A stretch of DNA of 45,512 nt from Treponema sp. (GTDB lineage Bacteria; Spirochaetota; Spirochaetia; Treponematales; Breznakiellaceae): NCBI GenBank assembly GCA_031283105.1, contig JAITCL010000035.1:1-45512 (forward strand), in the 5' to 3' direction. Shown in pieces: positions 17,531 to 24,907 of this stretch. A program made the position numbers and the translations under genes. The first letter of the stretch is position 1. Each line of letters starts with the position of its first letter. The notes under the pieces were generated by a model, which ran no database searches, was not told where the DNA came from, and saw nothing but the letters and a program-made list of their open reading frames with translations.

Positions 17531-18507
17531 CCCTTGTATCCATGTCTGCCGGCATCTACAAACTGTACCGCAGCGGGCAGTAATTCTATTTCAAGTTCCG
17601 GTTCAAAAAACACTATGCCATCCATGCTGATTGATAAAATATTTTCAGAACGAATGGTGATCTTTTTTCCCTGCTTCAGGGTAAAATTCCGCGGGAACAT
17701 TTTATAATGGCCTGATACATAGAAGGGAAATAAACAGCAGGTTCGCAAAAATCCCTGGTTTCGGATGGTGAGCATATCCAAAATGCCGTCATTGGGCATG
17801 GCCTTATTTATCGGGTGAAAATTTCCGCCGTAATACGGGCTGTTAAAAACGGAAATGCCCTGATAAGCGCCGTTGAGATTTTCCCCGTCAATATTTACTT
17901 CATACTGCTGACGCAGCAGTTTTTTGTCGCCGCCGGCGCCAAGACAGCCCGTATAATAAAACCGCGTGTAAAATTGCCGGGATAACCATTGATTCAGGGA
18001 ATGACTCTTTTCCATTCGTTCCCGTATCTTTCCGGCGCGTTGCGCCGTTTCCGCTTCAATACCGATAGTGCAGTAATTCAGGGCATAGTTATTTCCGCAG
18101 CGCATAACATCCATAGGTATCACCGGGGCATCATACTGCTGAGACATAAGCCGGAACAAATTTTTTTCGTTTTTGTCAAAACCCCGTATAAAATTATTGG
18201 TATATCCGTAGGGCAGGGCGGCAAGTTCAACATTTTTCAGCCCCATAATGCCGTTCAAACAGTCAAACAGAATCCCGTCGCCGCCCACGGCGTATACCCT
18301 GAGAGTGGTTGTATCGGGAAGGTTTTTGGCAAACAAAGGGATATAACCTACCGCGTCCCGGGGAAATTGTGAAACGTGTATGTCATACTCGCTGTCTTTT
18401 ATTTCCTTGAAAAACTGGTGTATTCCGGCAACTATTTGATTTTGGTATGTTTTTTTCCAGAACGATCGGGGATTTATAATAAATAAGTGCTTTTTATTCT
18501 GACTCAT
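17518..18507 (-). CDS. diacylglycerol/lipid kinase family protein
   Basis: 329 residues. FIINPRS opens the DAGK catalytic fold, followed by VGGDGILFDCLNGI (the GGDG nucleotide loop, with Ile where most family members have Thr), then LPYGYTNNFIRGF (usual form PxGTxNDFA; here NN). IGIEAETA, YYGGNFHP and MPNDGILDML match the second, beta-rich domain, where the family has GGxxxxPxAxxxDG. A kinase acting on a lipid such as diacylglycerol, a sphingoid base or undecaprenol is expected. It is the first gene of the six-gene signalling operon; TATAAT (18519-18514) ends six bases before the ATG, so the transcript is probably leaderless. The residue changes leave some doubt about substrate. Confidence 0.82.
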   Translation of the reverse strand: MSQNKKHLFIINPRSFWKKTYQNQIVAGIHQFFKEIKDSEYDIHVSQFPRDAVGYIPLFAKNLPDTTTLRVYAVGGDGILFDCLNGIMGLKNVELAALPYGYTNNFIRGFDKNEKNLFRLMSQQYDAPVIPMDVMRCGNNYALNYCTIGIEAETAQRAGKIRERMEKSHSLNQWLSRQFYTRFYYTGCLGAGGDKKLLRQQYEVNIDGENLNGAYQGISVFNSPYYGGNFHPINKAMPNDGILDMLTIRNQGFLRTCCLFPFYVSGHYKMFPRNFTLKQGKKITIRSENILSISMDGIVFFEPELEIELLPAAVQFVDAGRHGYKGWRP

Positions 18508-18513
18508 CTATAT

Positions 18514-18555
18514 ATTATAATATATTATATAAGACTTTACCATAAAGTCTATAAT
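18514..18555. promoter_or_regulatory. divergent promoter region with a palindromic operator
   Basis: Between the signalling operon and the carboxypeptidase gene lies a 19-base inverted repeat, AGACTTTA-CCA-TAAAGTCT (18532-18550, perfect 8-bp arms). It is flanked by TATAAT on the minus strand (18519-18514, for the lipid kinase operon) and TATAAT on the plus strand (18550-18555, for the carboxypeptidase). A regulator bound at the palindrome could control both directions. No good -35 boxes are seen, so an activator may be required. Confidence 0.6.
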
Positions 18556-18569
18556 TATTACATTATGGT

Positions 18570-20123
18570 ATGGAAAAGCTTCATGCCATTGACCGGGAAT
18601 ACCGCCATTTAGAGAGGGTTATAGCGGCGCTCCAGTGGGATCAGGAGACTTACCTGCCCCCACGGGGAGTGGAAGAACGCGCCGAACAGCTTGCCCTGCT
18701 TGAGGGCATTGCCCACCGGCGGCTTATAGAGCCGGAAACGGGGAAATTGCTCGCCGAAGCGGGGGCAAGCGCCGAAAATCCCCGCGGCGATGAAAGCCTT
18801 CCCGCGCTTGAACGGGACTTTTTGCGGGTGATGCGCCGCCGCTATGACCGCGCGGTAAAACTCCCGCCGGATTTTGTCACCGCCTCGGCGCGGGCGGAAG
18901 GCCTTTCCCAGGCGGCATGGGCGGCAGCCCGGCACAACAACGATTTTGCCGCTTTTCTGCCCCACTTAAAAACCATGATTGACATTGCCCGCACAAAGGC
19001 CGCATATTGGGGCTTTGGAAATGGCTCCCAAACCCTGTATGACGGCCTGCTGGACATTTACGAGCCGGGCATGGGCGAGGCGGAAATTAGCGTACTGTTT
19101 GCTGCATTACGGGACAGGCTTACAGCCTTACTGAAAAAAATCCAGGGCTGCGCTCCGCCGGATACTTCTTTTTTGCAACAGACATTTCCCATTGAACAGC
19201 AGGCCGCTTTCAATCAAAAGCTCATGGACTATATCGGTTTTGATTGCCGGCGCGGAAGACTGGATGCCAGCGCCCACCCCTTTACCACAACCCTCGGCCC
19301 GGACGACATCCGCATCACCACCCGTTATTTTCCCGGCAACCTGCTCTCCGGTATTTTTTCAGTTATCCATGAATCCGGCCATGCCCTGTACGAAATGGGT
19401 TTTCCGCCGGAACTGCGGGGTACGTGCCTTGCCGACGGCGCTTCAATGGCGATCCATGAATCGCAGTCCCGCTTTTGGGAAAATGTTATTGGCCGCAGCC
19501 GCCCCTTCTGGGACGGCCTCTTTCCCCTGCTGCGGGATTCTTTTCCTGAACAGCTTGCCGGCGTAAGCGCCGAACATTTTTACCGCGCGGTGAACGAGGT
19601 CAAACCTTCGCTTATCCGCGTTGATGCTGATGAGGTAAGCTATTCCCTCCATGTGATTCTTCGCTTTGAACTGGAACAGCAGCTTATCGCGGGCGCTCTT
19701 GAACCGGAAGAACTTCCCGCTGCCTGGCGTGAAAAAACCAGAGAGTACCTTGGTCTGGAAATTGAAACCTCAAGTCCCCGCTCCGATGCGGACGGCGTTT
19801 TGCAGGATATTCACTGGTCAATGGGTTCTTTCGGTTACTTTCCCAGTTATGTACTGGGCAACCTGTACGGTCTGCAATTTACCCGCAAACTCAGGCAGGA
19901 CATTCCCGAATTTGAAAACCTGGCCGCGGCGGGAAATTTCGCGTCGCTTCATAATTGGCTGAAAGACACTATTTACCGCTGGGGCTGCCGTCTTGAACCG
20001 GCGGAACTGCTGCGAAAAATTACCGGAGAGCCGCTACGGGCCGAGCCGTTTTTGGACTACATCGAAACAAAATACGGCGCATTGTATCATGTTGACAAAG
20101 GACAGAATTTCTGTCATGGTTGA
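18570..20123 (+). CDS. M32 family metallocarboxypeptidase (Taq-type)
   Basis: 517 residues, the usual length for M32. The zinc motif HESGH is at 267-271, followed by the family motif HESQSRFWEN, which includes the third ligand glutamate, and later the conserved SYSLHVILRFELE and GSFGYFPSYVLGNLY. The early YLPPRGVEERAEQLALLEG is also typical. The enzyme removes C-terminal amino acids from peptides in the cytoplasm. The predicted transcription start, from TATAAT at 18550-18555, leaves only about eight bases before the ATG and no Shine-Dalgarno. The gene ends nine bases before tRNA-Gly. Confidence 0.93.
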   Translation: MEKLHAIDREYRHLERVIAALQWDQETYLPPRGVEERAEQLALLEGIAHRRLIEPETGKLLAEAGASAENPRGDESLPALERDFLRVMRRRYDRAVKLPPDFVTASARAEGLSQAAWAAARHNNDFAAFLPHLKTMIDIARTKAAYWGFGNGSQTLYDGLLDIYEPGMGEAEISVLFAALRDRLTALLKKIQGCAPPDTSFLQQTFPIEQQAAFNQKLMDYIGFDCRRGRLDASAHPFTTTLGPDDIRITTRYFPGNLLSGIFSVIHESGHALYEMGFPPELRGTCLADGASMAIHESQSRFWENVIGRSRPFWDGLFPLLRDSFPEQLAGVSAEHFYRAVNEVKPSLIRVDADEVSYSLHVILRFELEQQLIAGALEPEELPAAWREKTREYLGLEIETSSPRSDADGVLQDIHWSMGSFGYFPSYVLGNLYGLQFTRKLRQDIPEFENLAAAGNFASLHNWLKDTIYRWGCRLEPAELLRKITGEPLRAEPFLDYIETKYGALYHVDKGQNFCHG

Positions 20124-20132
20124 ATAATTCTT

Positions 20133-20203
20133 GCGGCCGTCGTATAACGGTATTACCCGAGCTTCCCAAGCTCGTGACGCGGGTTCGACTCCCGTCGGCC
20201 GCT
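20133..20203 (+). tRNA. tRNA-Gly (anticodon CCC)
   Basis: A complete cloverleaf: acceptor GCGGCCG (20133-20139) pairs with CGGCCGC (20196-20202) and discriminator T20203; D-arm around 20142-20155; anticodon stem CGAGC/GCTCG (20158-20162, 20170-20174) with loop TTCCCAA and anticodon CCC at 20165-20167; T-arm GCGGG-TTCGACT-CCCGT-like at 20179-20195. CCA is not encoded. No separate promoter is seen, so it may be transcribed with the carboxypeptidase gene. Its last 13 bases are repeated at 20516-20528. Confidence 0.96.
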
Positions 20204-20269
20204 GAGTGTATCTTTTCTGAATTTGCAAACCCTTTTTGGCTTTATTTATCATGTATTCCGTAAGGAGTC

Positions 20270-20392
20270 CCGCCGCGCGCTCGGCTACCTAAAGGTAACC
20301 GGCATTAGTGTAAACAGTGGAATTTATTGTGCGCGGTAACGTGTCGCATTTATTCGGTCAACGCCGCTCAACGCGGCGCTGTTATTCGGTTT
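20270..20392 (+). repeat. structured tandem repeat, unit 1 (123 bp)
   Basis: The unit begins CCGCCGCGCGCTCGG. It contains hairpin A (20282-20289 / TAAA / 20294-20301, one mismatch), an outer arm CCGCGCGC that can pair with GTGCGCGG downstream, and hairpin C (CGCCGC-TCAAC-GCGGCG). It is followed without a gap by unit 2. It is GC-rich compared with the flanking low-GC gene. The strand given is arbitrary. Confidence 0.9.
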
Positions 20393-20515
20393 CCGCCGCG
20401 CACTCGGTTTGCTAAAGCAAACCGGCATTAGTGTAAGCAGTGGAATCTATTGTGCGCGGTAACGTGTCGCATTTGTTCAGTCAACGCCGCTCAACGCGGC
20501 GCTGTTATTCGGTTA
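20393..20515 (+). repeat. structured tandem repeat, unit 2 (123 bp)
   Basis: The second copy is the same length as the first and differs at about a dozen positions. Hairpin A (20405-20412 / TAAA / 20417-20424) is perfect and its stem differs from unit 1 at both sides of two pairs, so pairing is kept by compensatory change. Outer arms CCGCGCAC and GTGCGCGG pair perfectly. A partial third copy of the hairpin C part continues at about 20533-20560. Confidence 0.9.
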
Positions 20516-20528
20516 CCCGTCGGCCGCT
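20516..20528 (+). repeat. 13-bp duplicate of the tRNA-Gly 3' end (candidate att site)
   Basis: CCCGTCGGCCGCT at 20516-20528 is identical to tRNA positions 20191-20203, the T-arm 3' side plus acceptor and discriminator. It lies exactly at the end of the second tandem repeat. tRNA 3' ends are common integration targets, and such a duplicate is what an inserted or lost element leaves. Confidence 0.6.
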
Positions 20529-20608
20529 TTTTATTCGGTTAACGCCGCTTAACGCGGCGTACAGTTACAGTCCTGTTATGTACAGTGTTTTTTATATTAT
20601 TTCAATAA

Positions 20609-21139
20609 TTAAAATACCCATCCCTTAAATTCATAATCAATCATTGAATATACAGCTATATTATGTACAAACCAAAAATTATAATTATTATCATATATAG
20701 ACATATTTCCAAGTTTCTTGTCACTATAAAAACATATTGAAACATATATACCTTCATATTCATCTGTTTCTCTGCAAATAGAAACTCTTAAAATTGAAAA
20801 AGCAATAACATTTTTCTGTTCTTTTAATTCCCTGAAATTATCAGATTTATTTATAACTTCTAAATCTAAAAAAAACGGAATTAATAAATTAATTTGATCA
20901 GGAGTTAATTTAAATTGTTTTACATATATATCTTCATCATTTTCCAGTGTCTTATCCATAAAAAAAGAATTTTTAATAGCAGCAGCTAAATTATACGGGT
21001 AATTCATATTATTTTGTTCCATATATCTTCTTATATTTTCATTTGCAAAACAAAAATGTTCACTTGCAAAAAAATAAAATATTAATGCAATTAATATGGG
21101 GTTTTTCTTAAAAATGCTCTTTATGCTGTTGTTTTTCAT
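20609..21139 (-). CDS. low-GC secreted protein of unknown function
   Basis: 176 residues. A basic N-terminus and a hydrophobic helix (ILIALIFYFFASEHFCFA) make a signal peptide or anchor; the Cys does not sit in a convincing lipobox. The mature part (YPYNLAAAIKNSFFMD, LTPDQINLLIPFFLDLEVI, ISICFYSDKKLGN-like) is not recognised. Base composition is much more AT-rich than the surrounding genes, which points to transfer, and the gene sits next to a tRNA with a duplicated 3' end. GATAAT (21151-21146) ends six bases before the ATG, a leaderless layout. Confidence 0.6.
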   Translation of the reverse strand: MKNNSIKSIFKKNPILIALIFYFFASEHFCFANENIRRYMEQNNMNYPYNLAAAIKNSFFMDKTLENDEDIYVKQFKLTPDQINLLIPFFLDLEVINKSDNFRELKEQKNVIAFSILRVSICRETDEYEGIYVSICFYSDKKLGNMSIYDNNYNFWFVHNIAVYSMIDYEFKGWVF

Positions 21140-21237
21140 TAATCAATTATCCTGTCTATACATTTTTATACATAATTACTGTTTGGCTTTCAATTAAGCG
21201 TCAGGCAGAAAGTACCGGCATAATTGGTAGTAATACC

Positions 21238-21723
21238 CTAATCTATCACGCTGGGGTAATTCAAATTTTCTTTGCCGGGGTTTTTGAGAAGCGCGGCGTA
21301 GCGGCGGCATTCCCATTGAGCCATGTCGATGTTCTGTTCCCGCCAGTTACCGCACTCGGCGGCGGTTGCGCCGGGAATGGGGCCGTCAAAGCGTTCTACC
21401 CAGTCCAGCAGTTCCCGCAGCAGGGGAAGAATTCCCGCGGAGTCCAGGTCGCCTTCGACAATTAAATAAAAGCCGGTACGGCAGCCCATGGGGCCAAAAT
21501 AAACGACACGGGAACCCCATTCCCCGTGGGAACGGAGAAAAGTCGCCCCCAAATGTTCAATGGTGTGCAGGGCGGGCTGATCCATGACCGGTTCTTTGTT
21601 GGGTTCCTTGAAACGCAGATCAAACGTGGTCAGCGCCGTGCCGCCAAAACGGTCTTTGCGGGACACAAACACGCCCGGTTTAAGCCGGAGGTGGTCTATC
21701 TGAAAACTGGCAATTTTTTCCAT
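21238..21723 (-). CDS. luxS: S-ribosylhomocysteine lyase LuxS
   Basis: 161 residues, full length. The metal ligands are in HTIEH (53-57) and Cys124 in AAECGNW; FGPMGCRTGFYL is the other family signature, with the catalytic Cys around residue 81. It cleaves S-ribosylhomocysteine to homocysteine and DPD, the precursor of autoinducer-2. It starts one base after the end of mtnN, which supplies the substrate, so both steps of SAH recycling are co-expressed. It is the last gene of the run; no terminator is obvious after it. Confidence 0.97.
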   Translation of the reverse strand: MEKIASFQIDHLRLKPGVFVSRKDRFGGTALTTFDLRFKEPNKEPVMDQPALHTIEHLGATFLRSHGEWGSRVVYFGPMGCRTGFYLIVEGDLDSAGILPLLRELLDWVERFDGPIPGATAAECGNWREQNIDMAQWECRRYAALLKNPGKENLNYPSVID

Positions 21724-21724
21724 A

Positions 21725-22435
21725 TTAGCTCTTCCTTACAATACAGCGTACCATTTCCGCTGAATGTTTTGAAGCGACAGGCAAGAATTCGTCAAACTTT
21801 ACCGGCGATTCAACGCCGGCAATGTCGGAAAGGGCGCGGATAACCAGCACGGGAACGGACAACAAGCGGCAGCAGTGGGCTATGGCGGCGCCTTCCATTT
21901 CCACCGCGGCAATGTCCGGGAAGCGCCGGCGCAGCGCCGCGATGCTTTCCGGCTGGTGCATAAAAATATCGCCGGTGCCGATAAGGCCCCGGCAGTGATT
22001 AAGGTCGGCGGGAAGTACATTTTTTTGTTTAAGTTCACTCATCGCCTGTTCCGCCCTGGCAATCAGGTTTTCGTCGGCGGGAAAAATCTGCGGCTGCCCG
22101 GGAAGCTGTCCCGGCGCGTAATTAAAAGCGGTAACGTCTACATCATGGTACACAAGGCCGGTGGAAATAATGACATCGCTAAAATGAAGGGTGGGATCAA
22201 TGCCGCCGGCGGAACCGGTGTTAACGACAAAATCCGGTTTAAAAGTGTGTATCAGCAGAGCGCAGCCAACTGCGGCGCTGACCTTGCCTATGCCGCAGCG
22301 CAGCAGGACAACGCTTTTCCCTTCAAGTTTTCCTTCATAAAACTCGAACTCGCCAATTTTGGTTAAACGTGGCGTTTCCATCGCGCTGCGGAGAAGACTA
22401 ACCTCGTCTTCCATTGCGCCAATAATACCTATCAC
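21725..22435 (-). CDS. mtnN: 5'-methylthioadenosine/S-adenosylhomocysteine nucleosidase
   Basis: 236 residues, the normal size. IGIIGAMEDEV at the N-terminus contains the catalytic Glu; NTGSAGGID, VEMEGAAIAHCC and IRALSDIAG (catalytic Asp) are all present. It hydrolyses MTA and SAH to adenine plus the ribosyl product; SAH-derived S-ribosylhomocysteine goes to LuxS encoded next. The gene begins directly after the stop of the diguanylate cyclase gene. Confidence 0.96.
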   Translation of the reverse strand: MIGIIGAMEDEVSLLRSAMETPRLTKIGEFEFYEGKLEGKSVVLLRCGIGKVSAAVGCALLIHTFKPDFVVNTGSAGGIDPTLHFSDVIISTGLVYHDVDVTAFNYAPGQLPGQPQIFPADENLIARAEQAMSELKQKNVLPADLNHCRGLIGTGDIFMHQPESIAALRRRFPDIAAVEMEGAAIAHCCRLLSVPVLVIRALSDIAGVESPVKFDEFLPVASKHSAEMVRCIVRKS

Positions 22436-23590
22436 TTAATAATTCCTTAATGCCATTGCGGGCATATTTTCGAATAAACCGGGTTCCCAAACAGTGCTGC
22501 AATTTCTGCCCTTGTTTTTGGAAACATACAACGCCTCGTCGGCGCGGCGCAGTATTTCCTCCGGTTCTAAGTTACTATCCTTCCCAAAAGTAAATACCCC
22601 CAAACTGATAGTTACCTGGGGCAGGGTAACTTCTTCCCAGGGTACATGCATCTTTGCCACGCTGATTCGCAGCCGCTCTGCAACCATTTTCGCAATGGTA
22701 ACATCGGCGCGGGGCAGCATAACGGTAAATTCTTCGCCGCCAAAACGCGAAGGAACATCATTGTTCCGTACGCTCTGCCGGATAGCCTGCGCCAGTTTTT
22801 CCAGCACTTGATCCCCCGCAAGGTGTCCGTAAGTATCATTAAAGTTTTTGAATTTGTCCACATCTATTACAACAACCGAAGATGTATGGGCGCTGTGCTG
22901 TACTTGGGCAACTTCTTCCTTCAGGCGGGACATAAAAAAGCCGTGGTTGTACAACCCTGTTTTTACGTCCCGCAGTGAACGTTCATAATGCAAATAATTT
23001 TTTATAGCGTGTGACATAAAAGACATAAGCTGCTGAAGCAATTCCTGTTCTTCTTCAGTATATTTTTCTTCCTGAATTTTACGCCCTACCAGAATAATTC
23101 CGTACAGGCCGAACGGGCCAAGAATAGGTATGATGATTTCCGGCTTCGCCGCGTTAAACGGCAAGAGGGCTTCATCGTTCTCAAGTTTTTTCGCAAAAGA
23201 TTCAAAGCTGACCGGCTTGGGAAACTCCTGAAAATAATTTTCGAAAGGGGTGATGTTATTGACTTTCAGACCCATATCGACCGGCCGGTAGTTACGGTAT
23301 GCCCGTATGGTAATATCGGGGCGGTTTTGATCCGGTTTCCAGAGAAAGGCGATATATGAGGGCAGGTAATGATACGAGATTTGTTTTACCGTGGCGTCCA
23401 TTATTTCACTGGTACTGGTGCGGTTAAAAATATCCAGACCGCCGTTCAGCAGGGTTTTATAAGTGTGTATGTTCCGCATAAGGCTGTCGAGAAAAGAAAA
23501 GACTCCCAGTTCACGGAGGAGGCTGTAGTTTTCTATAACTTTAGGATTGGAGATAAATTGTTTCTCAACTTCCTTACTATTTATCTCCAT
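22436..23590 (-). CDS. GAF-like/GGDEF diguanylate cyclase
   Basis: 384 residues. Residues ~60-200 look like a GAF-type sensor (IIIPILGPFGLYGIILVGR), with no transmembrane helix. The cyclase domain starts near DVKTGLYNHGFF, and the active site is GGEEF at 284-288. An inhibitory I-site RNND (275-278) lies exactly five residues before it, so product inhibition is expected. It makes c-di-GMP from GTP. The AGGAG site is good, and the gene abuts mtnN. It is the only cyclase in the window, against two HD-GYP phosphodiesterases. Confidence 0.93.
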   Translation of the reverse strand: MEINSKEVEKQFISNPKVIENYSLLRELGVFSFLDSLMRNIHTYKTLLNGGLDIFNRTSTSEIMDATVKQISYHYLPSYIAFLWKPDQNRPDITIRAYRNYRPVDMGLKVNNITPFENYFQEFPKPVSFESFAKKLENDEALLPFNAAKPEIIIPILGPFGLYGIILVGRKIQEEKYTEEEQELLQQLMSFMSHAIKNYLHYERSLRDVKTGLYNHGFFMSRLKEEVAQVQHSAHTSSVVVIDVDKFKNFNDTYGHLAGDQVLEKLAQAIRQSVRNNDVPSRFGGEEFTVMLPRADVTIAKMVAERLRISVAKMHVPWEEVTLPQVTISLGVFTFGKDSNLEPEEILRRADEALYVSKNKGRNCSTVWEPGLFENMPAMALRNY

Positions 23591-23609
23591 ACCTTTCTCC
23601 TATCCTGTC

Positions 23610-24146
23610 TCAAGTAACCGAAAAATGTTCGCTGATCGTTACACGCCAGTCGGAACGGTTTTCCTTGTTTTCCCATTCAAAAATTTTCTTTATGGTGAAA
23701 TCTCTGGTGTCCGGGGGATTGTTAAAATGAACGACGCCAAAACGCCCGCCGCCGATATAGCTTACCGTATCGCCGCTTTCAAGATTTTCCCTTTCAATAA
23801 TCCGGTTAATTACGCACTCAAAATGTACGGGGTTTCCCGTGTCAGGTTCCGAAATGGCGAGGGAAATGTCTTTGATGGGCTTGTCGCACCAGGCGCAGGA
23901 AGCGGCAGGCAAAGGGTCGGAAGGCGGTAACGGCGGAACCCATTTGGGACGGTCAAACAGTATTCCCCGCCGTCTTTCAAGTTTGCCTTCACTGATGGGG
24001 GAAAAATCAATCGTTTTCTTTCCTCCGTTTTTTGAAGCATCGCGGATCCGTGGCTGGGTACTTTCCCGCTCCCGGCGCCTGAAAGGCTTTCTCCGGTTTC
24101 CCCGGTTATCTCCTCCCCTTCCATTGCCATTGCCACTGCCGCTCAT
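23610..24146 (-). CDS. Gly/Arg-rich protein with a putative zinc-binding domain
   Basis: 178 residues. The N-terminal ~55 residues are rich in Gly, Asn and Arg (SGSGNGNGRGGDNRGNRRK, RRRERE), like an RGG-type nucleic-acid-binding tail. The C-terminal part has CAWCDKPI and HFECVINRII: a CxxC...HxxC set that could bind zinc. GDTVSYIGGGRFGVVHF and FTIKKIFEWE follow. I do not recognise a named family. It overlaps the 3' end of the small upstream gene by 41 bases. A role at RNA or ribosomes is a guess. Confidence 0.65.
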   Translation of the reverse strand: MSGSGNGNGRGGDNRGNRRKPFRRRERESTQPRIRDASKNGGKKTIDFSPISEGKLERRRGILFDRPKWVPPLPPSDPLPAASCAWCDKPIKDISLAISEPDTGNPVHFECVINRIIERENLESGDTVSYIGGGRFGVVHFNNPPDTRDFTIKKIFEWENKENRSDWRVTISEHFSVT

Positions 24147-24300
24147 TATGACTTCCTCCTCCCGGAGACATATCTATCAACTCGTTGCTCAATACCAGGG
24201 CAATCCGCTGTATCGCCGCGTACATATAATCCTGGTCGTTAATACGCTTTCGTAATTGCTCAAGTCTTGTGGAACTTAATGTTTGCTCCATTATTATCAT
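24106..24300 (-). CDS. small protein of unknown function
   Basis: 64 residues. Its ATG overlaps the yraN stop (ATGA), a strong sign of coupled translation. The N-terminal 45 residues (LSSTRLEQLRKRINDQDYMYAAIQ) are helical; the C-terminus becomes low-complexity (ERQWQWQWKGRR) where it overlaps the next gene. An in-frame ATG at 24291 is an alternative start. Family unknown. Confidence 0.55.
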   Translation of the reverse strand: MIIMEQTLSSTRLEQLRKRINDQDYMYAAIQRIALVLSNELIDMSPGGGSHNERQWQWQWKGRR

Positions 24301-24650
24301 ACATGCTCCGTGAGGGCTGATGCAAGATGGGTAACCGCCTCTTTGCCTATAAAAACCACATCGAAGCGAATGGCCCTCCCATAATATTGTCGATAGATAG
24401 AAAGGAAGTATTTAGCTGTTTCTATGATTCGGCTCTGTTTTTTCGGGCTGAGGCTGTACGACAGATTTTCAATGCCAAATGCTGACCATGCTTTTACCTC
24501 GACAAACACCACAACTTCCCCGTCAAGGGCAATAATGTCAATTTCTCCCCTTTGGGAACGGAAATTCCGGGCAATTATGCTCATTCCTGCCGCTTCAAGC
24601 GCCTGAACTGCCCTATCTTCGCCCTTTTTCCCCAAACCGGCTTTGTGCAT
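24297..24650 (-). CDS. yraN: YraN/UPF0102 family nuclease-fold protein
   Basis: 117 residues from the start at 24650; an upstream ATG at 24758 would add 36 residues of poor quality that overlap the FlhB-like gene, so I reject it. GEDRAVQALEAAGMSIIARNFRSQRGEIDIIALDG, then VVVFVEVKAW, gives the restriction-endonuclease-like E...D...ExK core of UPF0102. The cellular role is not settled. It lies four bases after the FlhB-like gene. Confidence 0.9.
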   Translation of the reverse strand: MHKAGLGKKGEDRAVQALEAAGMSIIARNFRSQRGEIDIIALDGEVVVFVEVKAWSAFGIENLSYSLSPKKQSRIIETAKYFLSIYRQYYGRAIRFDVVFIGKEAVTHLASALTEHV

Positions 24651-24654
24651 GGTG

Positions 24655-24906
24655 TTATTGTACCTTTGTGACAAAAACGAGGATTTTTGCCGCCGCTTCC
24701 CAACACCAGGGCGGGATAAAATCGCCCGGTTTGGCGCTGGAATCCAGTAAAGCCGCAAGCGCCGCGTCCTCTACAACCGCGACCCCCGTCTGCTCCGCTA
24801 TGGCAATAATGTGTTCGGCTTCCCTGCCCCTGCCCGATGCCAGCACTGCGGGGGCGGGGTCTCCCGGCGAGTATCCAATGGCGGACGCAAGTTTCCTTTT
24901 CCGCAT
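24655..24906 (-). CDS. FlhB C-terminal-domain-like protein (EscU/YscU/HrcU family)
   Basis: 83 residues from the ATG at 24906, one base after the upstream stop; an ATG at 24939 exists inside the upstream gene. KLASAIGYSPGDPAPAVLASGRGREAEHIIAIAEQTGVAVVED, then ALLDSSAKPGDFIPP, matches the cytoplasmic domain of FlhB, including the alternating alpha/beta fold. The NPTH autocleavage motif of true FlhB is replaced by the segment around GYSPGDPAP, as in stand-alone FlhB-like (YlqH-type) proteins. It probably interacts with the flagellar export gate and with the FliK-like protein encoded just before it. Confidence 0.85.
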   Translation of the reverse strand: MRKRKLASAIGYSPGDPAPAVLASGRGREAEHIIAIAEQTGVAVVEDAALAALLDSSAKPGDFIPPWCWEAAAKILVFVTKVQ

Positions 24907-24907
24907 A

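Noticed and set aside
20092-20132. Dedicated promoter of tRNA-Gly at TTGACA 20092-20097
   Set aside because: No -10 box is found at 16-18 bp; the sequence lies in the carboxypeptidase coding end.
20270-20515. CRISPR array
   Set aside because: Two 123-bp units directly joined, with no short repeats separated by unique spacers and no cas genes nearby.
24651-24758. Extended yraN start at 24758
   Set aside because: The extra 36 residues overlap the FlhB-like gene and do not resemble UPF0102 N-termini; the start at 24650 fits the family.
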